DNA of 64,000 nucleotides from assembly GCF_014650055.1 (NCBI RefSeq), contig NZ_BMUF01000012.1, positions 238,282 through 302,281 on the forward strand. Reading direction: 5' to 3'. The stretch comes from Streptomyces malachitofuscus (GTDB lineage Bacteria; Actinomycetota; Actinomycetes; Streptomycetales; Streptomycetaceae). The position numbers were made by a program, and so were the translations under genes. The first letter of the stretch is position 1. Each line of letters begins with the position of its first letter. The notes below the pieces were generated by a model that ran no database searches, was not told the DNA's origin, and saw nothing but the letters and a program-made list of their open reading frames with translations. Of the stretch, positions 35,852-44,374 are shown piece after piece.

Positions 35852-36784
35852 ATGTCCCGGACGACCGCACACCGCACCGCGCTCGCGGCGGCCCTCGTGC
35901 CCCCGCTGCTGCTGCCGCTGTGGTCCACGGCGCCGGCGCACGCCCACGGGGCGCCGACCGATCCGGTGAGCCGGGTCGTGGCGTGCTCCCCGGAGGGCGG
36001 TGGGCGCGCGGGGTCGGCGGCGTGCCGTGCCGCGGTCGCCGCGAACGGCGGTCCGTTCACCGCGTGGGACAACCTGCGGGTGGCGAACGTCGGCGGCAGG
36101 GACCGGCAGCGGATCCCGGACGGGAAGCTGTGCAGCGGGGGCCTGCCCGCCTACAAGGGCCTCGACCTCGCCCGCGCCGACTGGCCGGTGACCCGGGTGG
36201 CGCCCGGCCAGGCCCTGCCGATGACGTATGTCTCGACGATCCCGCACACCGGCTCCTTCCGGGTGTATCTGACGAAGCCCGGCTACGACCCGGCGCGCCC
36301 GCTCACCTGGTCCGACCTGCCGGAGCGTCCGCTCGCCGAGGTGAGCGACCCGGCGCTGACCGACGGCGCGTACCGGTTCCGGGTGACGCTGCCGTCGGAC
36401 CGGACGGGACGTCATGTGCTCTACACGGTCTGGCAGAACAGCAGTACTCCGGACACGTACTACTCGTGTTCGGACGTGGAGTTCCCGCAGCAGGAGAAGC
36501 CGGCGTCCGAGGAACCGGAGGAGCGCGGCCGGGACGACAGGAAAACGGAGGAGAAGACTTCGGACGGCGGCGCGGCCAAGGGGACCGCGAGCCCCCGCGT
36601 CTCGGGCACTCCCGCCCCGAGCACCCAGGCCGCCTCCGCCTCGGAGCCCGCGAGCACCCCGGCGGCCCGGACCACCGCCGCCGCGTCCTCCGGCCCCTCC
36701 GCCCCGCTGCTCGCGGGCGGTGCCCTCGCCGTCCTGGTGCTCACCGGGGGCGCCGCGCTCGCTCTGCGCCTGCGCCGGCGCTGA
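35852..36784 (+). CDS. lytic polysaccharide monooxygenase (AA10) with C-terminal membrane anchor
   Basis: A 310-aa copper enzyme. The signal peptide ends APAHA, so the mature protein would begin with His (HGAPTDP), the first residue of the AA10 histidine brace. The second His is in STIPHTGSFRVYL (about 130). The catalytic domain spans residues 32-210 with VVACSPEGG and YYSCSDVEF. It is followed by a charged/Thr-Pro-Ala-rich linker (210-280), a helix (LLAGGALAVLVLTGGAALAL) and a basic tail (RLRRR). There is no LPxTG. It should oxidise chitin or cellulose while tethered to the cell. The start at ATG 35852 has GGAGG 8 nt upstream. It has no carbohydrate-binding module. Confidence 0.9.
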   Translation: MSRTTAHRTALAAALVPPLLLPLWSTAPAHAHGAPTDPVSRVVACSPEGGGRAGSAACRAAVAANGGPFTAWDNLRVANVGGRDRQRIPDGKLCSGGLPAYKGLDLARADWPVTRVAPGQALPMTYVSTIPHTGSFRVYLTKPGYDPARPLTWSDLPERPLAEVSDPALTDGAYRFRVTLPSDRTGRHVLYTVWQNSSTPDTYYSCSDVEFPQQEKPASEEPEERGRDDRKTEEKTSDGGAAKGTASPRVSGTPAPSTQAASASEPASTPAARTTAAASSGPSAPLLAGGALAVLVLTGGAALALRLRRR

Positions 36785-37047
36785 ACTCGGAGCGCGCGCA
36801 AGCAAGTCGCCACCGCTCCCGTACCGTCCGTTCGGTTCGGGGCGCCGCGCGCGATGCCCCGTTCTCACGGTTCATCACAATGCGGCAGCATCACCTCACT
36901 TCACGTGGCCTTTCACTTGACGACCAGTGGTCGCACACGGTTGGCTCCGGGCCAGTGAGAGTAACCCGGTCGGCGCACGCGCCCAGCGGCTGCCGTCCGA
37001 GCTCTCCCCTGCTCTTGCTCTGCCGCACAGCGAGGTCCGCACTCCTC

Positions 37048-38058
37048 ATGAACACTCGTCCCCCGTCCCGCCGCTTCCCGAGACACCGCCTGGTGGCCCT
37101 GGCGGCCGCCGTCGGTCTCGTCGCGACCGGCTGTTCCGCCTTCGGCGCGGCCGACGACGCCTCGGACGCGGACGACGCGCACGGCTCGGGGGCGGGACGG
37201 ATGAGGATCACCCTGGTCACCCACGGCAGCGAGGACGACGCCTTCTGGGACCGGGTGAAGAAGGGAGCCGAGGCGGCGGCGGCCAAGGACGGCATCGATC
37301 TGACGTATGTCAGCGACCCGGACCCGGCGGGCCAGGCGAGACTGGTCAGTGAGGCGGTCCGCGACGGCGTCGACGGCATCGCACTGACCCTGGCCAAGCC
37401 CCAGGCCATGAAGGGCCCGGTCAACGAGGCACGGGCCGCGGACATCCCCGTGGTCGGACTCAACTCGGGTATGGACGCCTGGAAGCCGGCCGGGCTGTCG
37501 GCGTTCTTCGGACAGGACGAGAGCGTGGCGGGCCGGGCCGTCGGCGAGAAGCTGAACGAGCTGAAGGCCGAGCACGCGCTGTGCGTCGTCCACGAGCGCG
37601 GTAACGTCGGCCTGGAGGCCCGCTGCGCGGGAGTGAAGAAGGCGTTCGGCGGAACGACGGAGAACCTCTACGTGGACGGCACCGACATGCGCGCCGTTTC
37701 CGGCATCATCGCCGCCCGGCTGCGGCAGGACCCGACCATCGACGAGGTCGTCACCAACGGGGCGGACTTCGCGCTCACCGCGGTGGACGCGGTCGCGGAG
37801 GCGGACAGCGACGCCGACGTCGCCACCTTCGACCTCAGCAACGACCTCGTGGAGGCCGTGCGCGGCGGCAACGTCCAGTTCGCCGTCGACCAGCAGCCGT
37901 ATCTGCAGGGCTATCTCGCCGTGGACGCGCTGTGGCTGTACCGGACCAACGGCAACGTCAGCGGCGGCGGGGTCGCGCCCGTGCTCACCGGACCGGCGTT
38001 CGTCACGAAGACCAACGCGGACTCCGTCGCCGAGTTCGCCGCCGGTGGAACCCGGTGA
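37048..38058 (+). CDS. substrate-binding lipoprotein (Peripla_BP_4, sugar type) linked to a conservon
   Basis: A 336-aa lipoprotein; the lipobox is VATGCSA (about 24-30). The mature part is a type I periplasmic-binding fold of the ribose/LacI group (MRITLVTHGSEDDAFWDRVKKGAEAAA, then GIALTLAKPQAM, then NSGMD and FFGQDES). No permease or ATPase gene is near. The stop is 51 nt before a CvnA-type sensor on the same strand, so it may deliver a ligand signal to that sensor rather than feed a transporter. The start is the ATG at 37048; the ribosome-binding site is weak. Confidence 0.85.
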   Translation: MNTRPPSRRFPRHRLVALAAAVGLVATGCSAFGAADDASDADDAHGSGAGRMRITLVTHGSEDDAFWDRVKKGAEAAAAKDGIDLTYVSDPDPAGQARLVSEAVRDGVDGIALTLAKPQAMKGPVNEARAADIPVVGLNSGMDAWKPAGLSAFFGQDESVAGRAVGEKLNELKAEHALCVVHERGNVGLEARCAGVKKAFGGTTENLYVDGTDMRAVSGIIAARLRQDPTIDEVVTNGADFALTAVDAVAEADSDADVATFDLSNDLVEAVRGGNVQFAVDQQPYLQGYLAVDALWLYRTNGNVSGGGVAPVLTGPAFVTKTNADSVAEFAAGGTR

Positions 38059-38109
38059 CGGGCCGGCCCGTGCGTACCTCTCCCACCATCCGACCGCTCT
38101 AGGACCACG

Positions 38110-40536
38110 ATGTCTCCACGGACAGGTGCCCGGCGCCGTCTCGGCTCCATTCGTCTCTCGCTGTTCCTCCTCGCCCTGGTGCCCAGCGTCACCCTCGCCG
38201 GCATGTGGGGCCTGACGACGATCCAGATGTTCTCCGAGGGTCTCCAACTGCGGTCCCAGACGGCGCTGAGCCGGTCGACGGGCGCGATGGGCACGCACGC
38301 CACGCTCGCCCTGCAGAAGGAGCGCAGGCTGACCGCCGCCTGGCTGGCCGAGCCGCAGGGGTCCCGGACCGCCCTCGACGCACAGCGCGGGAAGACCGAC
38401 GAGGCGGTGGCGAAGCTGGTCGGCCAGGCGGACGCGATCGCCGAGGCACCGGCGCGCGTCTCGGACCGGCTGTACTCGGTGCTCGGCTCGGTGGGCAGCC
38501 TGGAGTACTACCGGGACCAGGTGGACAACCCGAGCGACATCACCGCCGAGCAGGCGCTCGACCAGTACACCTCGATCATCGACGACCAGATCCACGCCTT
38601 CCGGGAGCTCTCCCAGGTCGACGACGGGGACCTGACCTCGCAGGCCCAGCCGCTGGTCGCGCTGGAGCACGCGGCGGAGCTGGTCTCCCAGGAGGACGCG
38701 CACCTCACCCTCGCCTGGCCCTCCGGACGCCTCGACGCGGAGAGCTGGGGCGAGTTCGCGGAGATGGTCCACACCCGCCGATGGCTGGTCAAGGACCAGA
38801 TCATGCCCTCCCTGACCGGCAGCACCAAGACCCAGACCGAGCGGATCCTGCAGAGCCCCGACTGGCGCGCCCTGGAGGCGGTCGAGGATCAGGTTCTCGC
38901 CACCGCGGCGGAGGGCGAGGACCGCAGCGTCGAACTCCCGGAGCTGCAGGAGCGGTGGAACGAGGCCCTGGACAAGGTCTCGCCGCAGTACTCCGCGATG
39001 ATCCGGCAGCAGACCGACGCGCTGCTCGACCGCAGTGCCGACGAGGCCCGCAGCCTGCTGGTGACGGCCGCCTCCCTCAGCGCCGCCGGACTTCTCGCGC
39101 TGCTGCTGTGCGTCGGCCTGTCGTGGCGCATCACCCGCTCGCTGTCCCGCCGGCTGCGTGGTCTGCGGATGGCCACCCTCGGGCTGGCGCAGGAGCGGCT
39201 GCCCGACGTGGTGGCCCGGCTGGAGCGCGGCGAGAAGGTCGACGTCGAGTCGGCGGCGCCCCCGCTGGACTACGGGCACGACGAACTGGGGCAGGTCGCA
39301 CAGGCGTTCAACACCGCGCAGCGCACCGCCGTGCACACCGCGGTCGAACTCGCCGACACCCGGCGGGGCTTCCAGAAGGTCATCCTGGGCATCGCCCGGC
39401 AGAGCCAGAACCTGGTCAACCTCCAGCTCAGCAAGCTCGACGCGCTGGAGCGCCGGCACACCGACCCCGAGGTCCTCAAGGGCCTGTACGAACTGGACTC
39501 CACGGCCAGCCAGTTGCGCCGGTACGAGGAGAACCTGGTCATCGTCAGCGGGGAGCGGCCCGGCCGTACCTGGAGCGAGCCGGTCGCGCTGATCGACATC
39601 GTGCGCAGCGCCGTCGGGGAGGTCGCCGAGTACCAGCGGGTGGAGGTGCTCACCGAGGAGGAGGTCTCGCTCGCCCCGCCCGCGGTGGCCGACGTGATCC
39701 ATCTGCTGGCGGAGCTGATCGACAACGCGACGGTGTACTCGCCGGCGCCCAGCCCCGTCGGGGTGCGGGCGGCGATGGTCGCCAAGGGCCTGGCGGTGGA
39801 GGTCGAGGACCGGGGCCTCGGCATGTCGGAGGACGACTACGCCTCCCTCAACGCCCAGTTGGCCAAGCCGCCGCAGTTCGACGTGGTGGCGCTCGCCGAC
39901 GACCTCCGGCTCGGCATGTTCGTGATCGCGCAGCTCGCGCACCGGCACGGCATCGCCGTCACCCTGCGCCCGTCGCCGTACGGCGGGACCACGGCCATCG
40001 TGCTGATCCCGCACGAGATCGTGGTGCGCGACGAACCGGCCGGCCACGACGGCCGGGACACGGCGGACACCGGGGCCGCGCAGGACCCTGCGGACGAGAA
40101 GCACGACGGCTCCTCCGCCGGTGAGCGGGACCGCGCGGCCGCGCGGGAGACGGCGCCCCGGCCGGCCACCGCCGTACGGACCGCCCCCGCACCGTCCGCC
40201 GAGGCGGCGCCCCGCCCGGACGGACTCACGCCGCTCCCCCGCCGGGTGCCGCAGACCAGCCTGGCCGCCGAACTGCGCGAGGAGTCCGCCCCGGACACGG
40301 AGGACGGGCCCGTCGACGACTTCACCGCGGAACGCGCCGCCTCCTCCCTGGCCTGCTTCCAGCGGGGCACGCTCCAGGCACGGGACGACGACACCGACGA
40401 GGCACGCCGACCGCAGGACGCCCGCACCGGGGACGGACGGTCCCCGGCACCGCTGGAGGGCGGCCCGACGGACCCGTCACGGGTGCCCGCGGCCTCTCCC
40501 GGGCACCCGACTCCGACCGCTGACGCCGACCGCTGA
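38110..40536 (+). CDS. cvnA: conservon sensor kinase-like protein CvnA (nitrate-sensor domain)
   Basis: An 808-aa membrane protein. One helix (about 18-38) and a second helix (about 312-335) flank an extracytoplasmic helical nitrate/nitrite-sensor-type domain (about 40-300). A HAMP-like region, a helical segment with RRHTDPEVLKGLYELD, and a GHKL ATPase domain follow (LLAELIDNATVYSPAP, VEDRGLGMS, GMFVIAQLA). The last 170 residues are low-complexity and rich in Pro, Ala and Asp. It is the first gene of a complete conservon (A-D), in which it likely senses a signal and passes it to the roadblock/GTPase module. It starts 51 nt after the binding-lipoprotein gene. Confidence 0.92.
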   Translation: MSPRTGARRRLGSIRLSLFLLALVPSVTLAGMWGLTTIQMFSEGLQLRSQTALSRSTGAMGTHATLALQKERRLTAAWLAEPQGSRTALDAQRGKTDEAVAKLVGQADAIAEAPARVSDRLYSVLGSVGSLEYYRDQVDNPSDITAEQALDQYTSIIDDQIHAFRELSQVDDGDLTSQAQPLVALEHAAELVSQEDAHLTLAWPSGRLDAESWGEFAEMVHTRRWLVKDQIMPSLTGSTKTQTERILQSPDWRALEAVEDQVLATAAEGEDRSVELPELQERWNEALDKVSPQYSAMIRQQTDALLDRSADEARSLLVTAASLSAAGLLALLLCVGLSWRITRSLSRRLRGLRMATLGLAQERLPDVVARLERGEKVDVESAAPPLDYGHDELGQVAQAFNTAQRTAVHTAVELADTRRGFQKVILGIARQSQNLVNLQLSKLDALERRHTDPEVLKGLYELDSTASQLRRYEENLVIVSGERPGRTWSEPVALIDIVRSAVGEVAEYQRVEVLTEEEVSLAPPAVADVIHLLAELIDNATVYSPAPSPVGVRAAMVAKGLAVEVEDRGLGMSEDDYASLNAQLAKPPQFDVVALADDLRLGMFVIAQLAHRHGIAVTLRPSPYGGTTAIVLIPHEIVVRDEPAGHDGRDTADTGAAQDPADEKHDGSSAGERDRAAARETAPRPATAVRTAPAPSAEAAPRPDGLTPLPRRVPQTSLAAELREESAPDTEDGPVDDFTAERAASSLACFQRGTLQARDDDTDEARRPQDARTGDGRSPAPLEGGPTDPSRVPAASPGHPTPTADADR

Positions 40537-40558
40537 CCGCCGACGAAGGAACACCGCC

Positions 40559-40990
40559 ATGACACGCCCCATCCCCGCCACCCACACCCAGCTGGACCAG
40601 CTGCTGACCGGACTCGTGGAACGGGTCGCCGACGTGAACCAGGCCGTGGTGCTCTCCGAGGACGGGCTGGTGGTCAGCAAGTCCACCGGCTTCCTGCGCG
40701 ACGACGCGGAACGCCTGGCGGCGACGGCCTCCGGTCTGATGAGCCTCAGCAAGGGCGTCAGCATGGACTTCCGCGGCGGCCCGGTGCGCCAGGCGCTCAT
40801 CGAGATGGCGCACAGCTTCCTGATCCTCACCTCGGCCGGGCCCGGCGCCCATCTGGTGGTGCTGACCGGTCCGGGCGCCGACGTCGGCGTGGTGGCGTAC
40901 CAGATGAACATGCTGGTGAAGAAGATCGGCGAGCACCTCAGCGCGGCACCCCGGGACACCGCCGGGCCCGCCGTCGACCCCGGCGCGTGA
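40559..40990 (+). CDS. cvnB: roadblock/LC7 domain protein CvnB
   Basis: A 143-aa protein made almost wholly of one roadblock/LC7 domain (LDQLLTGLVERVADVNQAVVLSEDGLVVSKS to KKIGEHL). In conservons this protein works with the CvnD GTPase, probably as its regulator. It starts at ATG 40559, 22 nt after cvnA, with GAAGGA upstream. The cvnC start follows after 1 nt. Confidence 0.93.
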   Translation: MTRPIPATHTQLDQLLTGLVERVADVNQAVVLSEDGLVVSKSTGFLRDDAERLAATASGLMSLSKGVSMDFRGGPVRQALIEMAHSFLILTSAGPGAHLVVLTGPGADVGVVAYQMNMLVKKIGEHLSAAPRDTAGPAVDPGA

Positions 40991-40991
40991 G

Positions 40992-41351
40992 GTGGGGGGA
41001 AGCGACTCGGCGGGCCGGCTGGTACGGCCTTTCACCCTGACCGGCGGCCGGACCCGGCCCAGCCGCGCCGACTTCACGCTCATCACCACGGTGACGGCGG
41101 CGGACCCGCAGCCCGAGACGGCCGCCCGGCCGCAGCCCGAGCATCTGCGGATCCTGCGGCTGTGCGCCGAGCCGGTGGCGGTCGCCGAGCTCGCCGCGCG
41201 TCTCGACCTCCCGGTGAGCGTGGTCGTCATCATGCTCTGCGACCTGCTGGAAGCGGGCCGGATCACCGCGCACCCGCCGCACCCCGTCACCCGCACCACC
41301 CCGGATCTGGACCTGCTGCAGAAAGTGAGGGAGGGCCTTGGCCGGCTCTGA
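40992..41351 (+). CDS. cvnC: DUF742 protein CvnC
   Basis: A 119-aa DUF742 protein. The N-terminus (RLVRPFTLTGGRTRP) and C-terminal winged-helix part (ILRLCAEPVAVAELAARLDLPVSVVVIMLCDLLEAGRI) are diagnostic. It belongs to the conservon complex at the membrane. GTG start at 40992; its last 14 nt overlap cvnD. Confidence 0.92.
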   Translation: MGGSDSAGRLVRPFTLTGGRTRPSRADFTLITTVTAADPQPETAARPQPEHLRILRLCAEPVAVAELAARLDLPVSVVVIMLCDLLEAGRITAHPPHPVTRTTPDLDLLQKVREGLGRL

Positions 41352-41934
41352 CACCACCGCTCAGGCGTCCGCCGACCGTTCGGCACCCGACACGGTCAAG
41401 ATCCTGATCGCCGGCGGCTTCGGCGTGGGCAAGACCACCATGGTCGGCTCCGTCAGCGAGATCGCCCCGCTGCGCACCGAGGAACCGCTGACCATGGCGG
41501 GACTCGACGTCGACGACCTGGACGGCGTCGAGGAGAAACGTGCCACCACGGTCGCCATGGACTTCGGCCGGATCACCGTCTCGGACGATCTCGTGCTGTA
41601 CCTCTTCGGCACGCCCGGACAGCAGCGTTTCTGGTTCATGTGGAACGACCTGGCGCTCGGCGCGCTGGGCGCGGTGGTCCTGGTGGACGTGCGCAGACCC
41701 AAGTCCAGTTTCGCCGCGATCGACTTCTTCGAACGCCGGAACATACCGTTCGTGATAGCCGTCAACGGCTTCCACGGTGAACACCCGTATCCGGTGGAGG
41801 ACATACGGGAGTCGCTGACGCTGCCGGAGAGCGTGCCCGTGCTGCTGTGCGACGCGCGGGAGCGGGAGTCCAGCCGGGACGTGCTGATCGCGCTGATCGA
41901 CCGGCTGATCGCCCAGGCGGCTCCGGCGGGCTGA
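41338..41934 (+). CDS. cvnD: Ras-like GTPase CvnD (ATP/GTP-binding protein)
   Basis: A 198-aa small GTPase of the conservon type. The P-loop is GGFGVGKTT (about 26-34), the switch II motif is FGTPGQQRFW (about 90-99), and the G4 region NGFHG replaces the usual NKxD, as in other Cvn GTPases. It completes the cvnABCD unit. TTG start at 41338, inside the cvnC end (14-nt overlap). It converges with an osmoprotectant-binding gene across a hairpin. Confidence 0.93.
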   Translation: MAGSDTTAQASADRSAPDTVKILIAGGFGVGKTTMVGSVSEIAPLRTEEPLTMAGLDVDDLDGVEEKRATTVAMDFGRITVSDDLVLYLFGTPGQQRFWFMWNDLALGALGAVVLVDVRRPKSSFAAIDFFERRNIPFVIAVNGFHGEHPYPVEDIRESLTLPESVPVLLCDARERESSRDVLIALIDRLIAQAAPAG

Positions 41935-41945
41935 ACCCCCGCGCG

Positions 41946-41968
41946 GGGTGCGGCCGTCGGCCGCACCC
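41946..41968. terminator. hairpin between convergent cvnD and osmoprotectant-binding genes
   Basis: A 9-bp perfect stem (41946-41954 and 41960-41968) with a 5-nt loop in the 42-bp gap between convergent genes. It is likely to end transcription from both sides. Confidence 0.65.
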
Positions 41969-41976
41969 GGGGGCGG

Positions 41977-42933
41977 TCAGTCCAGGCCGGCCGACTTCAG
42001 CCAGGCCTTGGCCACGTCCAGCGGATCCTTTTTCTCCAGCTGGATCTGGGCGTCGAGGTCGAGAAGGGTCTCGGTGTCGAGCTTCGCCGAGACGGCGTTG
42101 AGCGCGTCCACGCCCTCCTGGGGGAGGCCCTCCTTGTGCACCAGCGGGGTGACGTTGGCGAACCCGAAGAGGTTCTCCGGGTCCTTCAGGACGACGAACT
42201 TCTCCTTCACGATGGTCGGGTCCGTGGTGAAGACGTCGGCGGCCTGGACCTCGTTCTCGGCGAGCGCCGCCTGGGTCAGCGGGCCGCCCGCGTCCAGCGC
42301 CTTGAAGGACTTGAACTTCAGTCCGTAGACGGACTCCAGGCCCTTCAGCCCCTGCTGCCGGGTCTGGAACTCGGGCGAGCCGCCGATGACCAGGTCAGGC
42401 GCTATGTCCTTGAGATCGGCGAGGGTCGACTCGGCGGTCAGACCGTACTTCTTCGCGGTCGCGGCGTTGACGCTGACCGAGTCCTTGTCCTCGGCCGGCG
42501 ACGACTCCAGCAGGGTCAGCTTCTTGTCCAGCTTCGCCTTGACGGCCTCGTTCACCGCCTGGGCCGACTCCTGCCCGGCCTCGGGATCGAGGTAGGCGAG
42601 GAGGGAGCCGTTGTACTCGGGCAGGACCGTGATGGAACCGTTCTTCATGAGGCCGTACGTCGTCTCACGGCTGCCGATGTTGTGCTTGTAGCTGACCTTG
42701 AGGCCCTTGGCGCGCAGCGCCTCGCCGTAGATGTCGGCGAGCAGGGTGCTCTCGGCGAAGTTGTTGGAGCCGACGACGACGGTGCCCGTCTCGGCCTTCT
42801 CCCCAGCGAGGGGGTTGTCGGAGGTGTCGTCGGAGGAACAGCCCGCGAGCAGCGCCGCGGCGGCGGTGAGCGCGACGGCCGCCGCGCCGGTGTGCCTCGT
42901 CCTGGGTCTGCTGCTCTTCGCGCTAGAAGTCAT
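41977..42933 (-). CDS. glycine betaine/choline-type ABC transporter binding lipoprotein (OpuCC-like)
   Basis: A 318-aa OpuAC-domain lipoprotein. The lipobox is LLAGCSS (about residues 29-35). The mature domain reads VVVGSNNFAESTLLADIYGEALRAKG, then LPEYNGSLLAYLD, and binds quaternary amines such as glycine betaine, choline or carnitine. It is the last gene of a four-gene minus-strand operon (ATPase, permease, permease, binding protein). An 80-bp gap separates it from the permease, so it may also have its own promoter. Confidence 0.92.
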   Translation of the reverse strand: MTSSAKSSRPRTRHTGAAAVALTAAAALLAGCSSDDTSDNPLAGEKAETGTVVVGSNNFAESTLLADIYGEALRAKGLKVSYKHNIGSRETTYGLMKNGSITVLPEYNGSLLAYLDPEAGQESAQAVNEAVKAKLDKKLTLLESSPAEDKDSVSVNAATAKKYGLTAESTLADLKDIAPDLVIGGSPEFQTRQQGLKGLESVYGLKFKSFKALDAGGPLTQAALAENEVQAADVFTTDPTIVKEKFVVLKDPENLFGFANVTPLVHKEGLPQEGVDALNAVSAKLDTETLLDLDAQIQLEKKDPLDVAKAWLKSAGLD

Positions 42934-43013
42934 TCACTGATCCAATCCAGCCGTTTTACGGTCAGTCAAGAACGTGGTGGTCACGGTTTGTCGCATGAGG
43001 GCCCGGCCGGTGG

Positions 43014-43679
43014 TCAGCGCCTGCGCACGCCGGGCGACACCGCCAGCCGTCCCGCGGCCCAGAACAGCGCGAGGGTGGCGAGGGCCAGGACCGCCACCAG
43101 CGTGGCGCCGCCGACCACCTTCTCGTAGTCGCGCTGGTAGAGCCCGTCGATGATGTACCGGCCGAGGCCGCCGAGGCTGACGTACGCGGCGATGGTGGCC
43201 GTCGACACGATCTGGATGGCCGCGGAACGCAGCCCGCTCAGGATCAGCGGGAGCGCGACCGGCACTTCGACCTGGAAGAGGATCCGCGACTCGTGCATGC
43301 CCATGCCCCGTGCGGCGTCCACCGGGGCGGGGTCGACGGAGCGGACCGCCTCGTAGGTGGTCACCAGGATGGGCGGGATCGCCAGGACGACCAGCGGAAT
43401 CATCACGGGCAGCAGGCCGAAGCCGATCAGCAGGACGGCCAGCACCAGCAGGCCGAAACTGGGCAGGGCGCGGGCGGCGTTGGCGATGAAGGCGAGCGCG
43501 TTCCCGCCGCGTCCGGTGTGTCCGGTGAGCAGGCCGACGGGCAGGCCGATCGCGGTGGCGAGGGCGAGGGCCAGTACGGAGTACTGGACGTGCTCCCAGA
43601 AGCGCTGCGGGATGCCGTCGTAGCCCTGCCAGTGGGAGGCGTCGCTGAAGAAGGCGTTGACGAAGTTGAGGACGTTCAC
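43014..43679 (-). CDS. osmoprotectant ABC transporter permease
   Basis: A 221-aa permease with five or six helices, of the OpuCB/OpuCD family. The EAA motif region is VDAARGMGMHESRILFQVEVPVALPLI (about 130-156). Start GTG 43679 overlaps the previous permease stop by 4 nt (GTGA), so the two are coupled. Confidence 0.92.
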   Translation of the reverse strand: MNVLNFVNAFFSDASHWQGYDGIPQRFWEHVQYSVLALALATAIGLPVGLLTGHTGRGGNALAFIANAARALPSFGLLVLAVLLIGFGLLPVMIPLVVLAIPPILVTTYEAVRSVDPAPVDAARGMGMHESRILFQVEVPVALPLILSGLRSAAIQIVSTATIAAYVSLGGLGRYIIDGLYQRDYEKVVGGATLVAVLALATLALFWAAGRLAVSPGVRRR

Positions 43680-44374
43680 CGGACCGCGCCCTCCGGGCTG
43701 ATCTCTTCCCGCCGTGCCGCGGGCCTGGGGCGGGTGCCGCGCGGCATCCACGGCGTCACCAGGATCCGCAGCAGGACCAGCAGGGCGTCGCACAGGATCG
43801 CCAGGACGGCCATGGTGACCACGGCGTTCACGGCGAGTTCGGGCCGGTCGTACTTCTGCGCGGCCGCGAGCAGATTGCCGAGGGCGCCCTGGTTGCCGAT
43901 CAGCGCGCCGACGCTGACCAGGGAGATGCTGGAGGCGGTGGCGACCCTGAGTCCGGCGATGATGGCGGGCGCGGCGATCGGCAACTGCACCTGGAGGTAA
44001 CGGCGTACGGGGCCGAAGCCCATGGCGGTGGCGGCGGCCAGCGTCTCGTCCGGCACCGAGCGCACGCCGTCGACGATCGCCGGGACCAGCACCACCAGGC
44101 TGTACAGGGCCAGCGGAATCATCACGGTGAGTTCGGTCTGGCCGGTGTAGTCGATGAGGACGACGAAGAACGCCAGCGAGGGGATGGCGTAGAGCACGGT
44201 CGTCACGCCGAGCACCGGCGGGTACAGCCAGCGGAAGCGTCCGCACAGCTGCGCGAGCGGCAGGGCGAGGAGCAGCCCGGCGGCCACCGGCAGCAGGGCC
44301 TCGCGCATGTGCAGTCCGATCAGGCCGGTCCAGCTGTGCTGGAGGTCGCTGGGGATGTCGAAGAAGCCGCTCAT
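43676..44374 (-). CDS. osmoprotectant ABC transporter permease
   Basis: A 232-aa permease of the same family as the next gene. The EAA-type loop is LAAATAMGFGPVRRYLQVQLPIAAPAIIAG (about 128-157). The start ATG 44374 overlaps the ATPase stop (ATGA). The two permeases form the heterodimeric channel of the importer. Confidence 0.92.
   Translation of the reverse strand: MSGFFDIPSDLQHSWTGLIGLHMREALLPVAAGLLLALPLAQLCGRFRWLYPPVLGVTTVLYAIPSLAFFVVLIDYTGQTELTVMIPLALYSLVVLVPAIVDGVRSVPDETLAAATAMGFGPVRRYLQVQLPIAAPAIIAGLRVATASSISLVSVGALIGNQGALGNLLAAAQKYDRPELAVNAVVTMAVLAILCDALLVLLRILVTPWMPRGTRPRPAARREEISPEGAVR

Noticed and set aside
36913..40104. Minus-strand open frame of 1063 aa across the conservon region
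   Set aside because: It is antisense to the lipoprotein and cvnA, both with convincing domains, and shows no motif of its own. The same applies to long shadows at 14342-17098 and 17095-20517.
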